A stretch of 50,982 nucleotides of DNA from Paludibacteraceae bacterium. GTDB taxonomy: Bacteria > Bacteroidota > Bacteroidia > Bacteroidales > Paludibacteraceae. Positions 1 to 7,682 of this stretch are shown one piece after another; the stretch's first letter is position 1; every line of letters starts with the position of its first letter. The notes under the pieces were generated by a model. That model made no database searches. It had not been told where the DNA came from and saw only the letters and a program-made list of their open reading frames with translations. The stretch lies in NCBI GenBank assembly GCA_017454915.1, contig JAFTCC010000009.1:1-50982 (forward strand), in the 5' to 3' direction. Position numbers and translations under genes: made by a program.

Positions 1-82
1 CGCGGGGGATTTTTTTTCGCAGGCCGCCATTTTTTTCCGCCCCGGGGTCCGCGGGGCGCGCCGCCCCTACCGAAAGCGGCTG

Positions 83-112
83 CAAAGGTACGACAATTTT
101 TTGAATGCGCAA
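83..112 (-). promoter_or_regulatory. Bacteroidetes promoter firing leftward out of the window
   Basis: On the minus strand a TTG (112-110) is followed after 19 bases by TACCTTTG (90-83), which matches the Bacteroidetes -33/-7 pattern TTG-N19-TAnnTTTG. It should start a transcript near base 76 that runs off the left edge through a GC-rich leader. Confidence 0.6.
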
Positions 113-209
113 GCGCTTTGCGAAAAAATTTTGATTTTTTTTCGCTTTTCGGGGCTTTTTGCGGGAGAGAGGGCTGCCCCGGGGCGGTTTTCGGGGGGAT
201 TTACTGGGC

Positions 210-271
210 TGGACTAGTCTGGCTAGGATTTCTAGTCTTTCTAGGTTTTCTAGTTGGACTAGTCTGGCTAG
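210..271. repeat. 17-base direct repeat pair in a CTAG-rich patch
   Basis: TGGACTAGTCTGGCTAG occurs at 210-226 and again at 255-271. Between the copies TTCTAG recurs three times. Seven CTAG tetramers lie within about 60 bases, although CTAG is usually scarce in bacterial DNA. The patch lies downstream of the minus-strand secreted protein gene. Its function is unknown. Confidence 0.7.
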
Positions 272-338
272 ATTGGGGGGGGAGGCGTCAAAGGGAAACA
301 CATGACTACCGCCCCGAAACCACAAAAGAGGGGATTTT

Positions 339-1619
339 TTAGTGGATTATGACTTTGGTGGCTTGCGTGGCCGTCCGCACGATGTATGCACCTGTTTTGA
401 GGTTGCCGTTTTGAGCAGTAACGTCTTGCCCTATTATATTATATATGCGTATGGGCTTTTTCGATGTAATCAGGTTTCCAATTATTTTTATCCCGAGCGC
501 ATCCGGAGTTACTTGCGTCAGTGCGTCTGCATCATCTGGCAGTTCTTGGAAAAATATCTCCTCTTGAATCTCTGGCTGTGTTGGTGAGTAGTAGGTATAT
601 TGCACTCCTATGATTGGCAGCTCTTTATACACTTTCCTGTGTTTATTATTTTGATCCACCCATTTTAGGTCAATGAGGTAGGTGTACACCCCTCTTTCGT
701 CTTTTCGCAATGGTGTGAGCGTTAGTGAGCAGTATTTCATGTAGAGCGTGGTGATGTTTCCATTGCTGCTGACAAAAGAATATATAGATGACTTGACAGA
801 TGAGTTGGTGCAATAGACTTGCCATGGTTTGCCGTCAGCGACAGTGCTGACATACGACCCTGCGATTGCGACATTTGACTCGTTAGTGAGTTTGAGGTAT
901 ATTTGGGGATATGCTTCGTCGTTGTCTTCCGCGTTGAGTGAAAAGTCCCACTGGTGTACTGTTGGCTGTGTGCTTAATGTTTTGTCATAGTAGTAGTCGG
1001 CTTGTGCGTAGTTGAAGTCTTCTGACATGTCCTCATATTCGACTTCGCTCGCGTACCTTGAATTATTGCCTTTGACATACAACGTTGGATAAAGCATGTT
1101 TTGCGGGTTCTGATAGAATTTGAATCCGTGCGGGTCATTAGGTGTGATGTTGAACCTGAAAATTCCCAATCCTGATTTCGTTGCTATTTTGATGCCTTCA
1201 GTATCTTCGTATGTGATTTCTGCATCAACTTGTCCTTTACTGAATGATATGCCGTTGTTGCCTGATACACCAGCAAGATAGTATCCTCCCTTGTCGTCGC
1301 GGTCACCGTCACCTTTACATAGCACGCTGAATAGTTTGTTATAACTATGCCATTGATTGTGCACGATAGCGACTTCGTTGTCGGCGTAGTCACCGGAGAT
1401 GATATCGCCGGAATAGTTCTGCAGGCACACGTAATTTTTTCCTGTCGCGTTCTGTCCGTCCCATATGTAAGTGTTGCCGGCATATTCTACCACAATGAGG
1501 AATGTGTCACGGATGCTTGTCCCGTCGATGGGAAATGAAGAGATGCGGTGATAGTCAGCAGCGACGGCTAATGTTGTAATGGCGCATGAGATGATTAGTG
1601 AAAAAATGCAGCGTTTCAT
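339..1619 (-). CDS. Secreted protein with type IX secretion (Por) sorting tail
   Basis: A 426-residue protein of unknown function. Residues 1-20 form a signal peptide (Lys/Arg, then a hydrophobic stretch ending AVAA). The middle is rich in Tyr, Asn, Thr and Ser with beta-strand character and no motif I recognise. The last 50 or so residues have the look of a type A C-terminal sorting domain: PIRIYNIIGQDV, then LKTGAYIVR, then a Lys-Val-Ile-Ile-His end. In this family that tail directs export through the outer membrane by the type IX system, after which it is removed. The gene stands alone, with a -7 box at 1656-1663 and the fba terminator upstream. It could be a surface adhesin or a degradative accessory protein; no enzyme class can be assigned. 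Confidence 0.75.
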   Translation of the reverse strand: MKRCIFSLIISCAITTLAVAADYHRISSFPIDGTSIRDTFLIVVEYAGNTYIWDGQNATGKNYVCLQNYSGDIISGDYADNEVAIVHNQWHSYNKLFSVLCKGDGDRDDKGGYYLAGVSGNNGISFSKGQVDAEITYEDTEGIKIATKSGLGIFRFNITPNDPHGFKFYQNPQNMLYPTLYVKGNNSRYASEVEYEDMSEDFNYAQADYYYDKTLSTQPTVHQWDFSLNAEDNDEAYPQIYLKLTNESNVAIAGSYVSTVADGKPWQVYCTNSSVKSSIYSFVSSNGNITTLYMKYCSLTLTPLRKDERGVYTYLIDLKWVDQNNKHRKVYKELPIIGVQYTYYSPTQPEIQEEIFFQELPDDADALTQVTPDALGIKIIGNLITSKKPIRIYNIIGQDVTAQNGNLKTGAYIVRTATQATKVIIH

Positions 1620-1655
1620 GATATGCTTTTTTTATTGGTTAGTATAATTGATATG

Positions 1656-1663
1656 CAAAGTTA
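1656..1663 (-). promoter_or_regulatory. -7 element for the secreted protein gene
   Basis: TAACTTTG on the minus strand, 37 bases before the start codon. The -33 TTG is not clear, so the assignment is moderate. It lies just beyond the fba terminator, so the gene has its own transcript. Confidence 0.5.
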
Positions 1664-1681
1664 CGATTTTTTGTTTAAAAA

Positions 1682-1712
1682 AACACGGGTATGTGTGTTG
1701 CATACCCGTGTT
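1682..1712 (-). terminator. Rho-independent terminator of fba
   Basis: A 12-base perfect stem (AACACGGGTATG at 1682-1693 pairing with 1701-1712) encloses a 7-base loop. In the minus direction it is followed by a T run, directly after the fba stop codon. Confidence 0.85.
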
Positions 1713-1730
1713 TGCGTTGAATTTTGGGAA

Positions 1731-2732
1731 TTAGAGTGCCTTCCCATCAGAACCGAGCACGTTGATGATTTTGTGCTTGTAGAGTTTTTCCATGTTGTCA
1801 CGAGCCGGTCCAAGATATTTGCGCGGGTCGAATTCACTGGGTTTTTCTGCAAAAACTTTGCGTACTGCGGCAGTCATGGCAAGACGTGAGTCGGAGTCGA
1901 TGTTAATTTTGCAAACAGCAGATTTGGCAGCTTTGCGCAATTGCTCTTCTGGTATTCCGACTGCATCAGGCAGTTTACCACCAAACTTGTTGATTGTGTC
2001 AACTTCTTCTTGCGGAACGGATGATGAGCCGTGTAGCACGATTGGGAATCCGGGCAGTTGTTCCATGATGGCGTCAAGCACATCAAAAGCCAACGGAGGC
2101 GGCACGAGTTTGCCGGTTTTGGGGTCGCGTGTGCACTGTTCGGGTTTGAATTTGTATGCTCCGTGAGATGTGCCGATTGAGATAGCGAGTGAGTCAACTC
2201 CTGTTTTTGAAGTGAAGTCTACAACTTCTTCGGGTTTTGTGTAGTGTGATTCTTCGGCTTGCACTTCGTCTTCGACTCCTGCGAGTACACCGAGTTCTCC
2301 TTCGACTGTAACGTCAAACTGGTGTGCGTATTCCACAACTTTTTTTGTGAGTGCGACATTTTCGTCGTATGGCAGGCTTGAGCCGTCAATCATGACGGAA
2401 GAGAATCCCATATCAATGCATGATTTGCAGAGTTCGAAACTGTCACCGTGGTCGAGGTGCAGTACAATCTGCGGGTGTTCCCATCCTAATTCTTTAGCGT
2501 ATTGCACAGCACCTTCCGCCATATAGCGCAAGAGTGTCTGGTTAGCGTAGTTACGCGCGCCTTTTGAGACTTGAAGTATTACTGGTGATTTAGTTTCTGC
2601 TGACGCTTTTATAATCGCCTGCAGCTGTTCCATGTTATTGAAGTTGAAGGCAGGTATTGCGTATCCGCCCTTGATGGCCTTAGCGAACATATCGCGAGTG
2701 TTGACAAGGCCTAAATCTTTGTAGTTAACCAT
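1731..2732 (-). CDS. fba: Class II fructose-bisphosphate aldolase
   Basis: Cleaves fructose 1,6-bisphosphate to dihydroxyacetone phosphate and glyceraldehyde 3-phosphate in glycolysis, and runs in reverse in gluconeogenesis; cytosolic. At 333 residues it has the usual length for the zinc-dependent class. The early segment AIPAFNFNNMEQ, the LHLDHGD segment with the catalytic Asp and a zinc His, the later GTSHGAYK and the VLHGSSSVP segment supply the expected metal and phosphate ligands. Transcribed alone, with a clear promoter at 2768-2799 and a strong terminator at 1682-1712. It shares a 272-base intergenic region with divergent ddl. Confidence 0.95.
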   Translation of the reverse strand: MVNYKDLGLVNTRDMFAKAIKGGYAIPAFNFNNMEQLQAIIKASAETKSPVILQVSKGARNYANQTLLRYMAEGAVQYAKELGWEHPQIVLHLDHGDSFELCKSCIDMGFSSVMIDGSSLPYDENVALTKKVVEYAHQFDVTVEGELGVLAGVEDEVQAEESHYTKPEEVVDFTSKTGVDSLAISIGTSHGAYKFKPEQCTRDPKTGKLVPPPLAFDVLDAIMEQLPGFPIVLHGSSSVPQEEVDTINKFGGKLPDAVGIPEEQLRKAAKSAVCKINIDSDSRLAMTAAVRKVFAEKPSEFDPRKYLGPARDNMEKLYKHKIINVLGSDGKAL

Positions 2733-2767
2733 ATTTAAGAGAGTTAAGTGTTATTATGTTCTGAATG

Positions 2768-2799
2768 CAAAATTACGGATTTTTTTCTATAATAACAAA
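2768..2799 (-). promoter_or_regulatory. fba promoter
   Basis: TTTG (2799-2796), 20 bases, TAATTTTG (2775-2768) on the minus strand, 36 bases before the fba start. It fits the TTTG-N20-TAnnTTTG Bacteroidetes consensus. Confidence 0.7.
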
Positions 2800-2914
2800 T
2801 TGTTTAAGCGCAAATCTTCAAATAGCCCAAAAAATAAACACATTTTCATACCTCTTTGTGATTTGACCAAAATAGGACATATTTCAGTGTGCGGTTGGAG
2901 GTGAATTTTTCGGA

Positions 2915-2946
2915 TTTGTGCAGATGGATTTTTTTGAGTAACTTTG
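2915..2946 (+). promoter_or_regulatory. Promoter of the ddl-led gene run
   Basis: TTTG at 2915-2918, 20 bases, TAACTTTG at 2939-2946, about 60 bases before ddl. It matches the Bacteroidetes consensus and probably serves the closely spaced plus-strand genes that follow. Confidence 0.7.
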
Positions 2947-3004
2947 CAAGTTAAGATTAAATCTAAGTTTTTTTGATTTATAAAATGTTCATAAATATAC
3001 TAAT

Positions 3005-3976
3005 ATGCTTAAAAAGATAGCAATAGTGGCAGGCGGCGATTCTTCGGAATACGAGGTATCACTTCGTAGTGCCGCCGGGTTAAAGAAATTCATTGACCCT
3101 GACCGTTATGAAACTACAGTGGTCTGTCTTCACGGCGCTTTGTGGGAGGCTCTTCCTGATGACGGCGGTCGTTATCCGATAGACCGCAATGACTTCAGTT
3201 ATGTTCGTGATGGTGAGCGTAAAACATTTGATTATGCTTACATAACGATTCACGGCACTCCCGGCGAGAATGGGCTTATACAGGGTTATTTCGACTTGAT
3301 AGGCATGCCTTACAGCAGTTGCAGCGCACTGGTTTCAGCCCTCACGTTCAATAAATTCACCTGCAATCAGTATTTGAAGGGCTTTGGCGTTAGTGTTGCG
3401 GACTGTCTTCTGCTTCGTAATGGCGAACGCGCCAGTGCTGACGATGTTCGCGAGCGCATAGGTTTTCCTTGTTTTGTGAAGACTACGACCGGCGGCAGCA
3501 GTTTTGGCGTTACCAAGGTTAAGGATCCGACGTTACTTGATGATGCCATAGACACAGCCTACAAACATGGTAATGAAGTGATGATAGAGGCATACATGAA
3601 GGGCACTGAGATTACTTGCGGTTGCTACAAAAGCAAGACAAAGAGTGTGGTTTTCCCCGTTACTGAAGTGGTGAGCAAGAATGAGTTTTTTGACTACGAC
3701 GCAAAATACAATGGTCAGGTAAGTGAAATAACTCCAGCTCGCCTGAGCGCTCATCTGACTCACCGAGTTCAGGAATTGACCCGTAAGATTTATGAGCTTT
3801 TGGATTGCCACGGCATAGTTCGCATAGACTATATCATCACAGAGGGCGAGCGCATACAGTTGCTTGAGATGAACACCACTCCGGGCATGACCGCCACAAG
3901 CTTCATTCCACAGCAGGTTGCCGCTGCCGGAATAGACATAAAAGAAGTATTGACAGACATAATAGAGAACCGATGA
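3005..3976 (+). CDS. ddl: D-alanine--D-alanine ligase
   Basis: Joins two D-Ala with ATP to make the dipeptide end of the peptidoglycan precursor; cytosolic. The 323 residues follow the ATP-grasp ligase plan: an N-terminal domain starting KKIAIVAGGDSSEYEVSL, the GTPGENGLIQGYFDLIGMPY segment at about residue 92, a glycine-rich loop (TTTGGSSFGV) and the metal/D-Ala site near the end (RIDYI, then LLEMNTTPGMT). Its stop overlaps the nrnA start (ATGA), indicating coupled translation. First gene of the run behind the 2915-2946 promoter. Confidence 0.95.
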   Translation: MLKKIAIVAGGDSSEYEVSLRSAAGLKKFIDPDRYETTVVCLHGALWEALPDDGGRYPIDRNDFSYVRDGERKTFDYAYITIHGTPGENGLIQGYFDLIGMPYSSCSALVSALTFNKFTCNQYLKGFGVSVADCLLLRNGERASADDVRERIGFPCFVKTTTGGSSFGVTKVKDPTLLDDAIDTAYKHGNEVMIEAYMKGTEITCGCYKSKTKSVVFPVTEVVSKNEFFDYDAKYNGQVSEITPARLSAHLTHRVQELTRKIYELLDCHGIVRIDYIITEGERIQLLEMNTTPGMTATSFIPQQVAAAGIDIKEVLTDIIENR

Positions 3977-5010
3977 TATCAAAGATAATAGACGAGCGCC
4001 TGATAGAGCAGTGCAGCGAGTTGATAGAGTCTGCAGAGTCGTTTTGCATAGTCACCCATATCGGGCCCGACGGCGACGCCATAGGCTCATCGCTTGCCAT
4101 GATGCATTTTCTGCGCAAGATAGGCAAGAACCCCGTTCGTGTGATAGTGCCGAACGCGTTTCCTGACTTTTTGCGCTGGATGCCGGGCAGCGAGGAAATA
4201 CTTATTTACGAAGAGCAGCCAGAAGTTTGCAATGAATACTTCAGGACGAGTGACGTAATCTTGTGCCTTGACTTCAACAGTCTTAACCGCATAGGTCCAG
4301 CCCAAGACATTGTTAGGTCCAGTGAGGCAAAGATTCTGCTGCTGGACCATCATCTTTATCCCGAAAGTTTCGCAGACGTTACAATCTCATACCCGCTGAT
4401 GTGCGCCACTTGCGAGATAGTGTTCCGCGTGATATGCCGCATGGGTTATGCGTCGGCTCTGGACTTGAATATTGCAGAATGCATATACACAGGCCTGATG
4501 ACTGATACCGGCAACTTCAGTTACAACAGCAACAATGCAGAGTTGTATATCATAGTGTCGGAACTGATGCGCCTGGGTATTGACAAGGACAGCATTCATC
4601 GTAATGTTTTTGATAACTACAGTTACCAGCGCATGCGTCTGATGGGTTACTGCCTGTACAAAAAGATGCAGATATTCCCGCAATATGGCACCGCTCTGAT
4701 TACATTGAGCGACGATGAGTTGCAGCAGTTTTTCTTTAAGCCCGGCGATGCGGAGGGTATAGTGAACCTTCCTATGTCTATCAACGGGATATTCTTTTCG
4801 TGCATGCTCAGGGAGGACAAAGAGCACGACGAGATTAAAGTGTCTATGCGCAGCCAAGGCACTTTCCCTGCCAACCAAGTGGCAAAAGACTTGTTCAACG
4901 GCGGCGGGCACCTCAACGCCGCTGGCGGCAAAAGCACGGAATCGCTTGAGGCAACGATACAAAAGTTCATTGAGCACCTGCCAGACTACTTTGAAAAGCA
5001 GAACAACTGA
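3973..5010 (+). CDS. nrnA: DHH-family oligoribonuclease / pAp phosphatase
   Basis: A 345-residue DHH/DHHA1 phosphoesterase of the NrnA type, which degrades short RNA oligomers (nanoRNA) and dephosphorylates 3'-phosphoadenosine 5'-phosphate; cytosolic, Mn-dependent. The motifs appear in order: THIGPDGDAIGSS (about residues 29-41), CLDFNS, LLDHHL, DTGNFSY and the C-terminal substrate loop GGGHLNAAGG. Length is normal. It overlaps ddl by 4 bases. The family assignment is firm; whether it favours RNA or pAp cannot be told from sequence. Confidence 0.9.
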   Translation: MISKIIDERLIEQCSELIESAESFCIVTHIGPDGDAIGSSLAMMHFLRKIGKNPVRVIVPNAFPDFLRWMPGSEEILIYEEQPEVCNEYFRTSDVILCLDFNSLNRIGPAQDIVRSSEAKILLLDHHLYPESFADVTISYPLMCATCEIVFRVICRMGYASALDLNIAECIYTGLMTDTGNFSYNSNNAELYIIVSELMRLGIDKDSIHRNVFDNYSYQRMRLMGYCLYKKMQIFPQYGTALITLSDDELQQFFFKPGDAEGIVNLPMSINGIFFSCMLREDKEHDEIKVSMRSQGTFPANQVAKDLFNGGGHLNAAGGKSTESLEATIQKFIEHLPDYFEKQNN

Positions 5011-5074
5011 CGTTGAAAAGGTGCGAACTGATTGACGCAAAGTTTTCACAACATCTAAAAAGAAACAGAAAAAT

Positions 5075-5830
5075 ATGTCATTACTATCAATAAAGGACTT
5101 ACATGCCGGGATAGGCGGAAAGGAGATACTTCATGGCGTTAACCTTGAGATAAATGCCGGTGAAGTACATGCTCTGATGGGTCCAAACGGTGCTGGCAAG
5201 TCAACGCTGTCGAGTGTTTTGACTGGTCATCCACAGTATTATGTAATCAGCGGCAGTGTTGAATTTTGTGGCAAAGACTTGTTGTCCCTTCCTGCCGAAG
5301 AGCGTGCCCGCGAGGGTTTATTCATGAGTTTTCAGTATCCTGTTGAAATACCCGGTGTAAGCATGGTCAACTTTATGCGCGCCGCCGTAAATGCCAAGCG
5401 CGAGCACCTCGGCGAGCCTGCGCTGTCTGCCTCAGAATTTCTCAAACTCATGCGCAGCAAGCGCGAGTTGGTTGAAATGCGCAGCGACCTGACAAGCCGT
5501 AGTGTTAACGAGGGGTTCAGCGGTGGTGAGAAAAAGCGTAACGAGATATTCCAAATGGCTATGTTAGAGCCTCGCTTGAGCATTCTTGATGAAACAGACT
5601 CGGGCCTTGACATTGACGCTCTACGTATAGTAGCCGACGGAGTAAACCGCCTGCGCACACCAGACAACGCTTCTATCGTGATAACCCACTACCAGCGTCT
5701 GCTGGATTACATCGTTCCAGACTTTGTGCACGTGCTCTACGAAGGACGCATTGTTATGACCGGTGATAAAAGCCTCGCATTGGAACTGGAAGAAAAGGGT
5801 TATGACTGGATAGCTCAAACAGCAGGTTAA
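5075..5830 (+). CDS. sufC: Fe-S cluster assembly ATPase SufC
   Basis: The ATPase of the SufBCD scaffold that builds iron-sulfur clusters; cytosolic. The 251 residues carry Walker A (GPNGAGKST, about residues 36-44), a Q-loop (MSFQYPVEIPGV), the SufC-type signature FSGGEKKRNEI, Walker B (LSILDETDSGLD) and the H-loop His (ITHYQRLL). It lies 64 bases after nrnA and 9 bases before sufD. No sufB, the usual upstream partner in Bacteroidetes suf operons, occurs in the window, and sufS is also missing, so those parts must lie elsewhere in the genome. Confidence 0.93.
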   Translation: MSLLSIKDLHAGIGGKEILHGVNLEINAGEVHALMGPNGAGKSTLSSVLTGHPQYYVISGSVEFCGKDLLSLPAEERAREGLFMSFQYPVEIPGVSMVNFMRAAVNAKREHLGEPALSASEFLKLMRSKRELVEMRSDLTSRSVNEGFSGGEKKRNEIFQMAMLEPRLSILDETDSGLDIDALRIVADGVNRLRTPDNASIVITHYQRLLDYIVPDFVHVLYEGRIVMTGDKSLALELEEKGYDWIAQTAG

Positions 5831-5839
5831 TGAAGCCAT

Positions 5840-6529
5840 ATGGAAAGAATCGGACAAAAGACTGACTTAACCCTGTCGCGCGGTGAAACTCGCGAGTTAC
5901 TCCTATTGGAAGACACTATAGGAAACGGCGCGTTGAACAGCGTGATCAACATCCGACAGCTTGAGCGGTCGGACTTGACGCTTTTTGTGATAACCGCTAA
6001 AGGCGTCAGCGCAACCAATAACATCCGCATCATTCAGGAAGAGCCTTATTGCCGTACAACGCTCTATGTGCTTGCTGTGGGTGAAAGCTGTCAGGAGGTA
6101 GTAAACAACACACTTATTGAGCACCAGTCAACCGACGGGTGGAGTCATGAACTGGCAAAATATGTGCTTGACGGCACATCATCAGGCACATTCTTCGGAG
6201 AGTTGAAAGTCGCCCCAGATGCTCAGCGCACCGAGTCGTCGCAAACCAACCGCAATGTACTGTTGAGTAATGACGCCCGCGTACAAACCAAGCCTCAGCT
6301 TGAAATTTATGCCGATGACGTGAAGTGCTCACACGGGGCCACAACAGGACAGCTCGATGAGCAGGCTATGTTTTATATGCGCCAGAGGGGCATAGGCATT
6401 GAGCAGGCACGGTCAATGCTCATAGAGGCTTTTCTGGAAGAAATAATCGGTAAACTGCCCGAAAGCGTGGCAGAAGAAGTAAGGCAGAAAATTTACAATC
6501 AGGCGGTTAACGCCACAACAGAAATTTGA
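5840..6529 (+). CDS. sufD: SufD-like Fe-S assembly protein, half length
   Basis: Corresponds to the C-terminal half of SufD, the partner of SufB and SufC in Fe-S cluster assembly. It has only 229 residues, against about 440 typical in Bacteroidetes (from memory). What remains is the beta-helix core (LERSDLTLFV, LYVLAVGES), the conserved LEIYADDVKCSHGATTG segment with the His equivalent to the one essential in E. coli SufD, and the helical tail for SufC binding (MLIEAFLEEII). The N-terminal domain is absent and no remnant is evident upstream, where sufC ends 9 bases away. It looks like an intact short protein, not a fresh truncation. The stop overlaps a TTG of the next frame. Confidence 0.8.
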   Translation: MERIGQKTDLTLSRGETRELLLLEDTIGNGALNSVINIRQLERSDLTLFVITAKGVSATNNIRIIQEEPYCRTTLYVLAVGESCQEVVNNTLIEHQSTDGWSHELAKYVLDGTSSGTFFGELKVAPDAQRTESSQTNRNVLLSNDARVQTKPQLEIYADDVKCSHGATTGQLDEQAMFYMRQRGIGIEQARSMLIEAFLEEIIGKLPESVAEEVRQKIYNQAVNATTEI

Positions 6530-6558
6530 AGGATAAACCAAACACCGGGATGAATGGG

Positions 6559-7677
6559 ATGAAAAAGACTTTACTTATAGTGCTGTGTCTGATTGTTGCC
6601 ATTGGTTGCAAGCGTGGTGAACGTTTCGTAATCAGCGGTAAAATAGAAGGTCTTGACAGTGTCCAGACTATTTATTTGGAGCAGCTAACCCTGCCGAGCC
6701 CTACCACGCTTGACTCATGCCGGGTCCGCAAAAGCGGTAATGTAAAGTTCAAGTCAGCCCGTCCGGCATACCCCGAGCTATATCAGTTGCGCATGGGGCG
6801 CCAACGTTTAGTTTTTGCCGTTGACAGCACAGAAACGATGACATTCCGCTGCCACCGCGATAGTTTATTCTCTCCTCGTGAATTCACAGGTTCTGCCAAG
6901 ACGCTTGAGATATGCAGTCTTCGTGCATCGGTCCGCCGCCTTGACTCTTTGAGCCACGCCTACGGCAAAGGCACAGCCAGCGAAGCAGCATTGAGGGACT
7001 CTATTAACGCGCACAAGGAGCGTGTGCGTAACATAATTTTTTCTGACCCTAAATCCATCGTAGCATACTACGCTCTTTTCCAACAGGTTAACGGCTACTA
7101 TCTTTTCAGCCCCTACGATCGTGGTGACCGTCCCATGTGCGCTGCAGTAGCAACAGCTTACCATGCTTTCATGCCGGAGTATTACCGCAGCAAAAACTTG
7201 TATAACCTTGTTCTTGAGGCGATAGAGACACACCGCCAAGAAGAGAGCCAGACGCGTTTGAAAGAGTACATTGCGAGCACTGGAGCAGGATTCATAGACA
7301 TTGCGCTTAACGACATTCATGGCACAGAACGCCGTTTGTCGGAGTTGAAGGGTAAACCCATACTGCTTGATTTTATGTCATTCCGCGCCGATGGCAGCTC
7401 GGGTTACATCCTCGACTTGAGGGATGTGTATGAAACATACCATGGCAAGACAGGGTTAGAAATATATCAAGTGTCGGTTGACGCGTCACAACTACTTTGG
7501 GAGCACGCTGTTGAACAATTGCCGTGGATATCCGTCCGTGATGCTGACGGCTATTACTCACGGCTTTATAATGTCAGCAAACTTCCAACTAATTTTTTGA
7601 TAGACGCTTCAGGCAATATAATAGACCGTGATTTGACAGCAGGACGCCTAAAGCGCAAACTTGACGGGATGAAATAA
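6559..7677 (+). CDS. Thioredoxin-fold lipoprotein lacking CXXC (DUF4369-like)
   Basis: A 372-residue envelope lipoprotein. I chose the ATG at 6559 because it gives a standard signal (MKKTLLIVLCLIVAIGC) with lipobox AIGC and Cys17 as the lipid site; an earlier TTG at 6526 and ATG at 6550 also exist. The N-terminal part resembles the DUF4369 beta domain common in Bacteroidetes TlpA-like proteins (FVISGKIEGLDSVQTIYLEQ). The C-terminal 120 residues have a thioredoxin/AhpC fold (KPILLDFMSF, later LPTNFLID with the cis-Pro). The active-site CXXC is replaced by Phe-Arg-Ala-Asp-Gly, so it cannot act as a normal thiol oxidoreductase. It may be a binding or chaperone protein; the role is unknown. Confidence 0.75.
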   Translation: MKKTLLIVLCLIVAIGCKRGERFVISGKIEGLDSVQTIYLEQLTLPSPTTLDSCRVRKSGNVKFKSARPAYPELYQLRMGRQRLVFAVDSTETMTFRCHRDSLFSPREFTGSAKTLEICSLRASVRRLDSLSHAYGKGTASEAALRDSINAHKERVRNIIFSDPKSIVAYYALFQQVNGYYLFSPYDRGDRPMCAAVATAYHAFMPEYYRSKNLYNLVLEAIETHRQEESQTRLKEYIASTGAGFIDIALNDIHGTERRLSELKGKPILLDFMSFRADGSSGYILDLRDVYETYHGKTGLEIYQVSVDASQLLWEHAVEQLPWISVRDADGYYSRLYNVSKLPTNFLIDASGNIIDRDLTAGRLKRKLDGMK

Positions 7678-7682
7678 TAGAG

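Larger units (their letters stand above)
1..338. other. Intergenic region with GC-rich leader and CTAG-rich repeats
   Basis: No convincing gene. The first 80 bases are very GC-rich with T runs and look like the leader of a gene lying to the left of the window. A leftward promoter follows at 83-112. Bases 210-271 hold a 17-base direct repeat and seven CTAG tetramers. The rest is G-rich and shows nothing I recognise. Confidence 0.6.

Noticed and set aside
118..342. Open frame of 74 codons through the CTAG-rich patch
   Set aside because: The product is a low-complexity Gly/Leu/Val/Trp string generated by the DNA repeats, with no start context and no family resemblance.
4387..5049. Minus-strand open frame of 220 codons
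   Set aside because: It lies wholly opposite nrnA, whose motifs are all intact; composition is that of a shadow frame.
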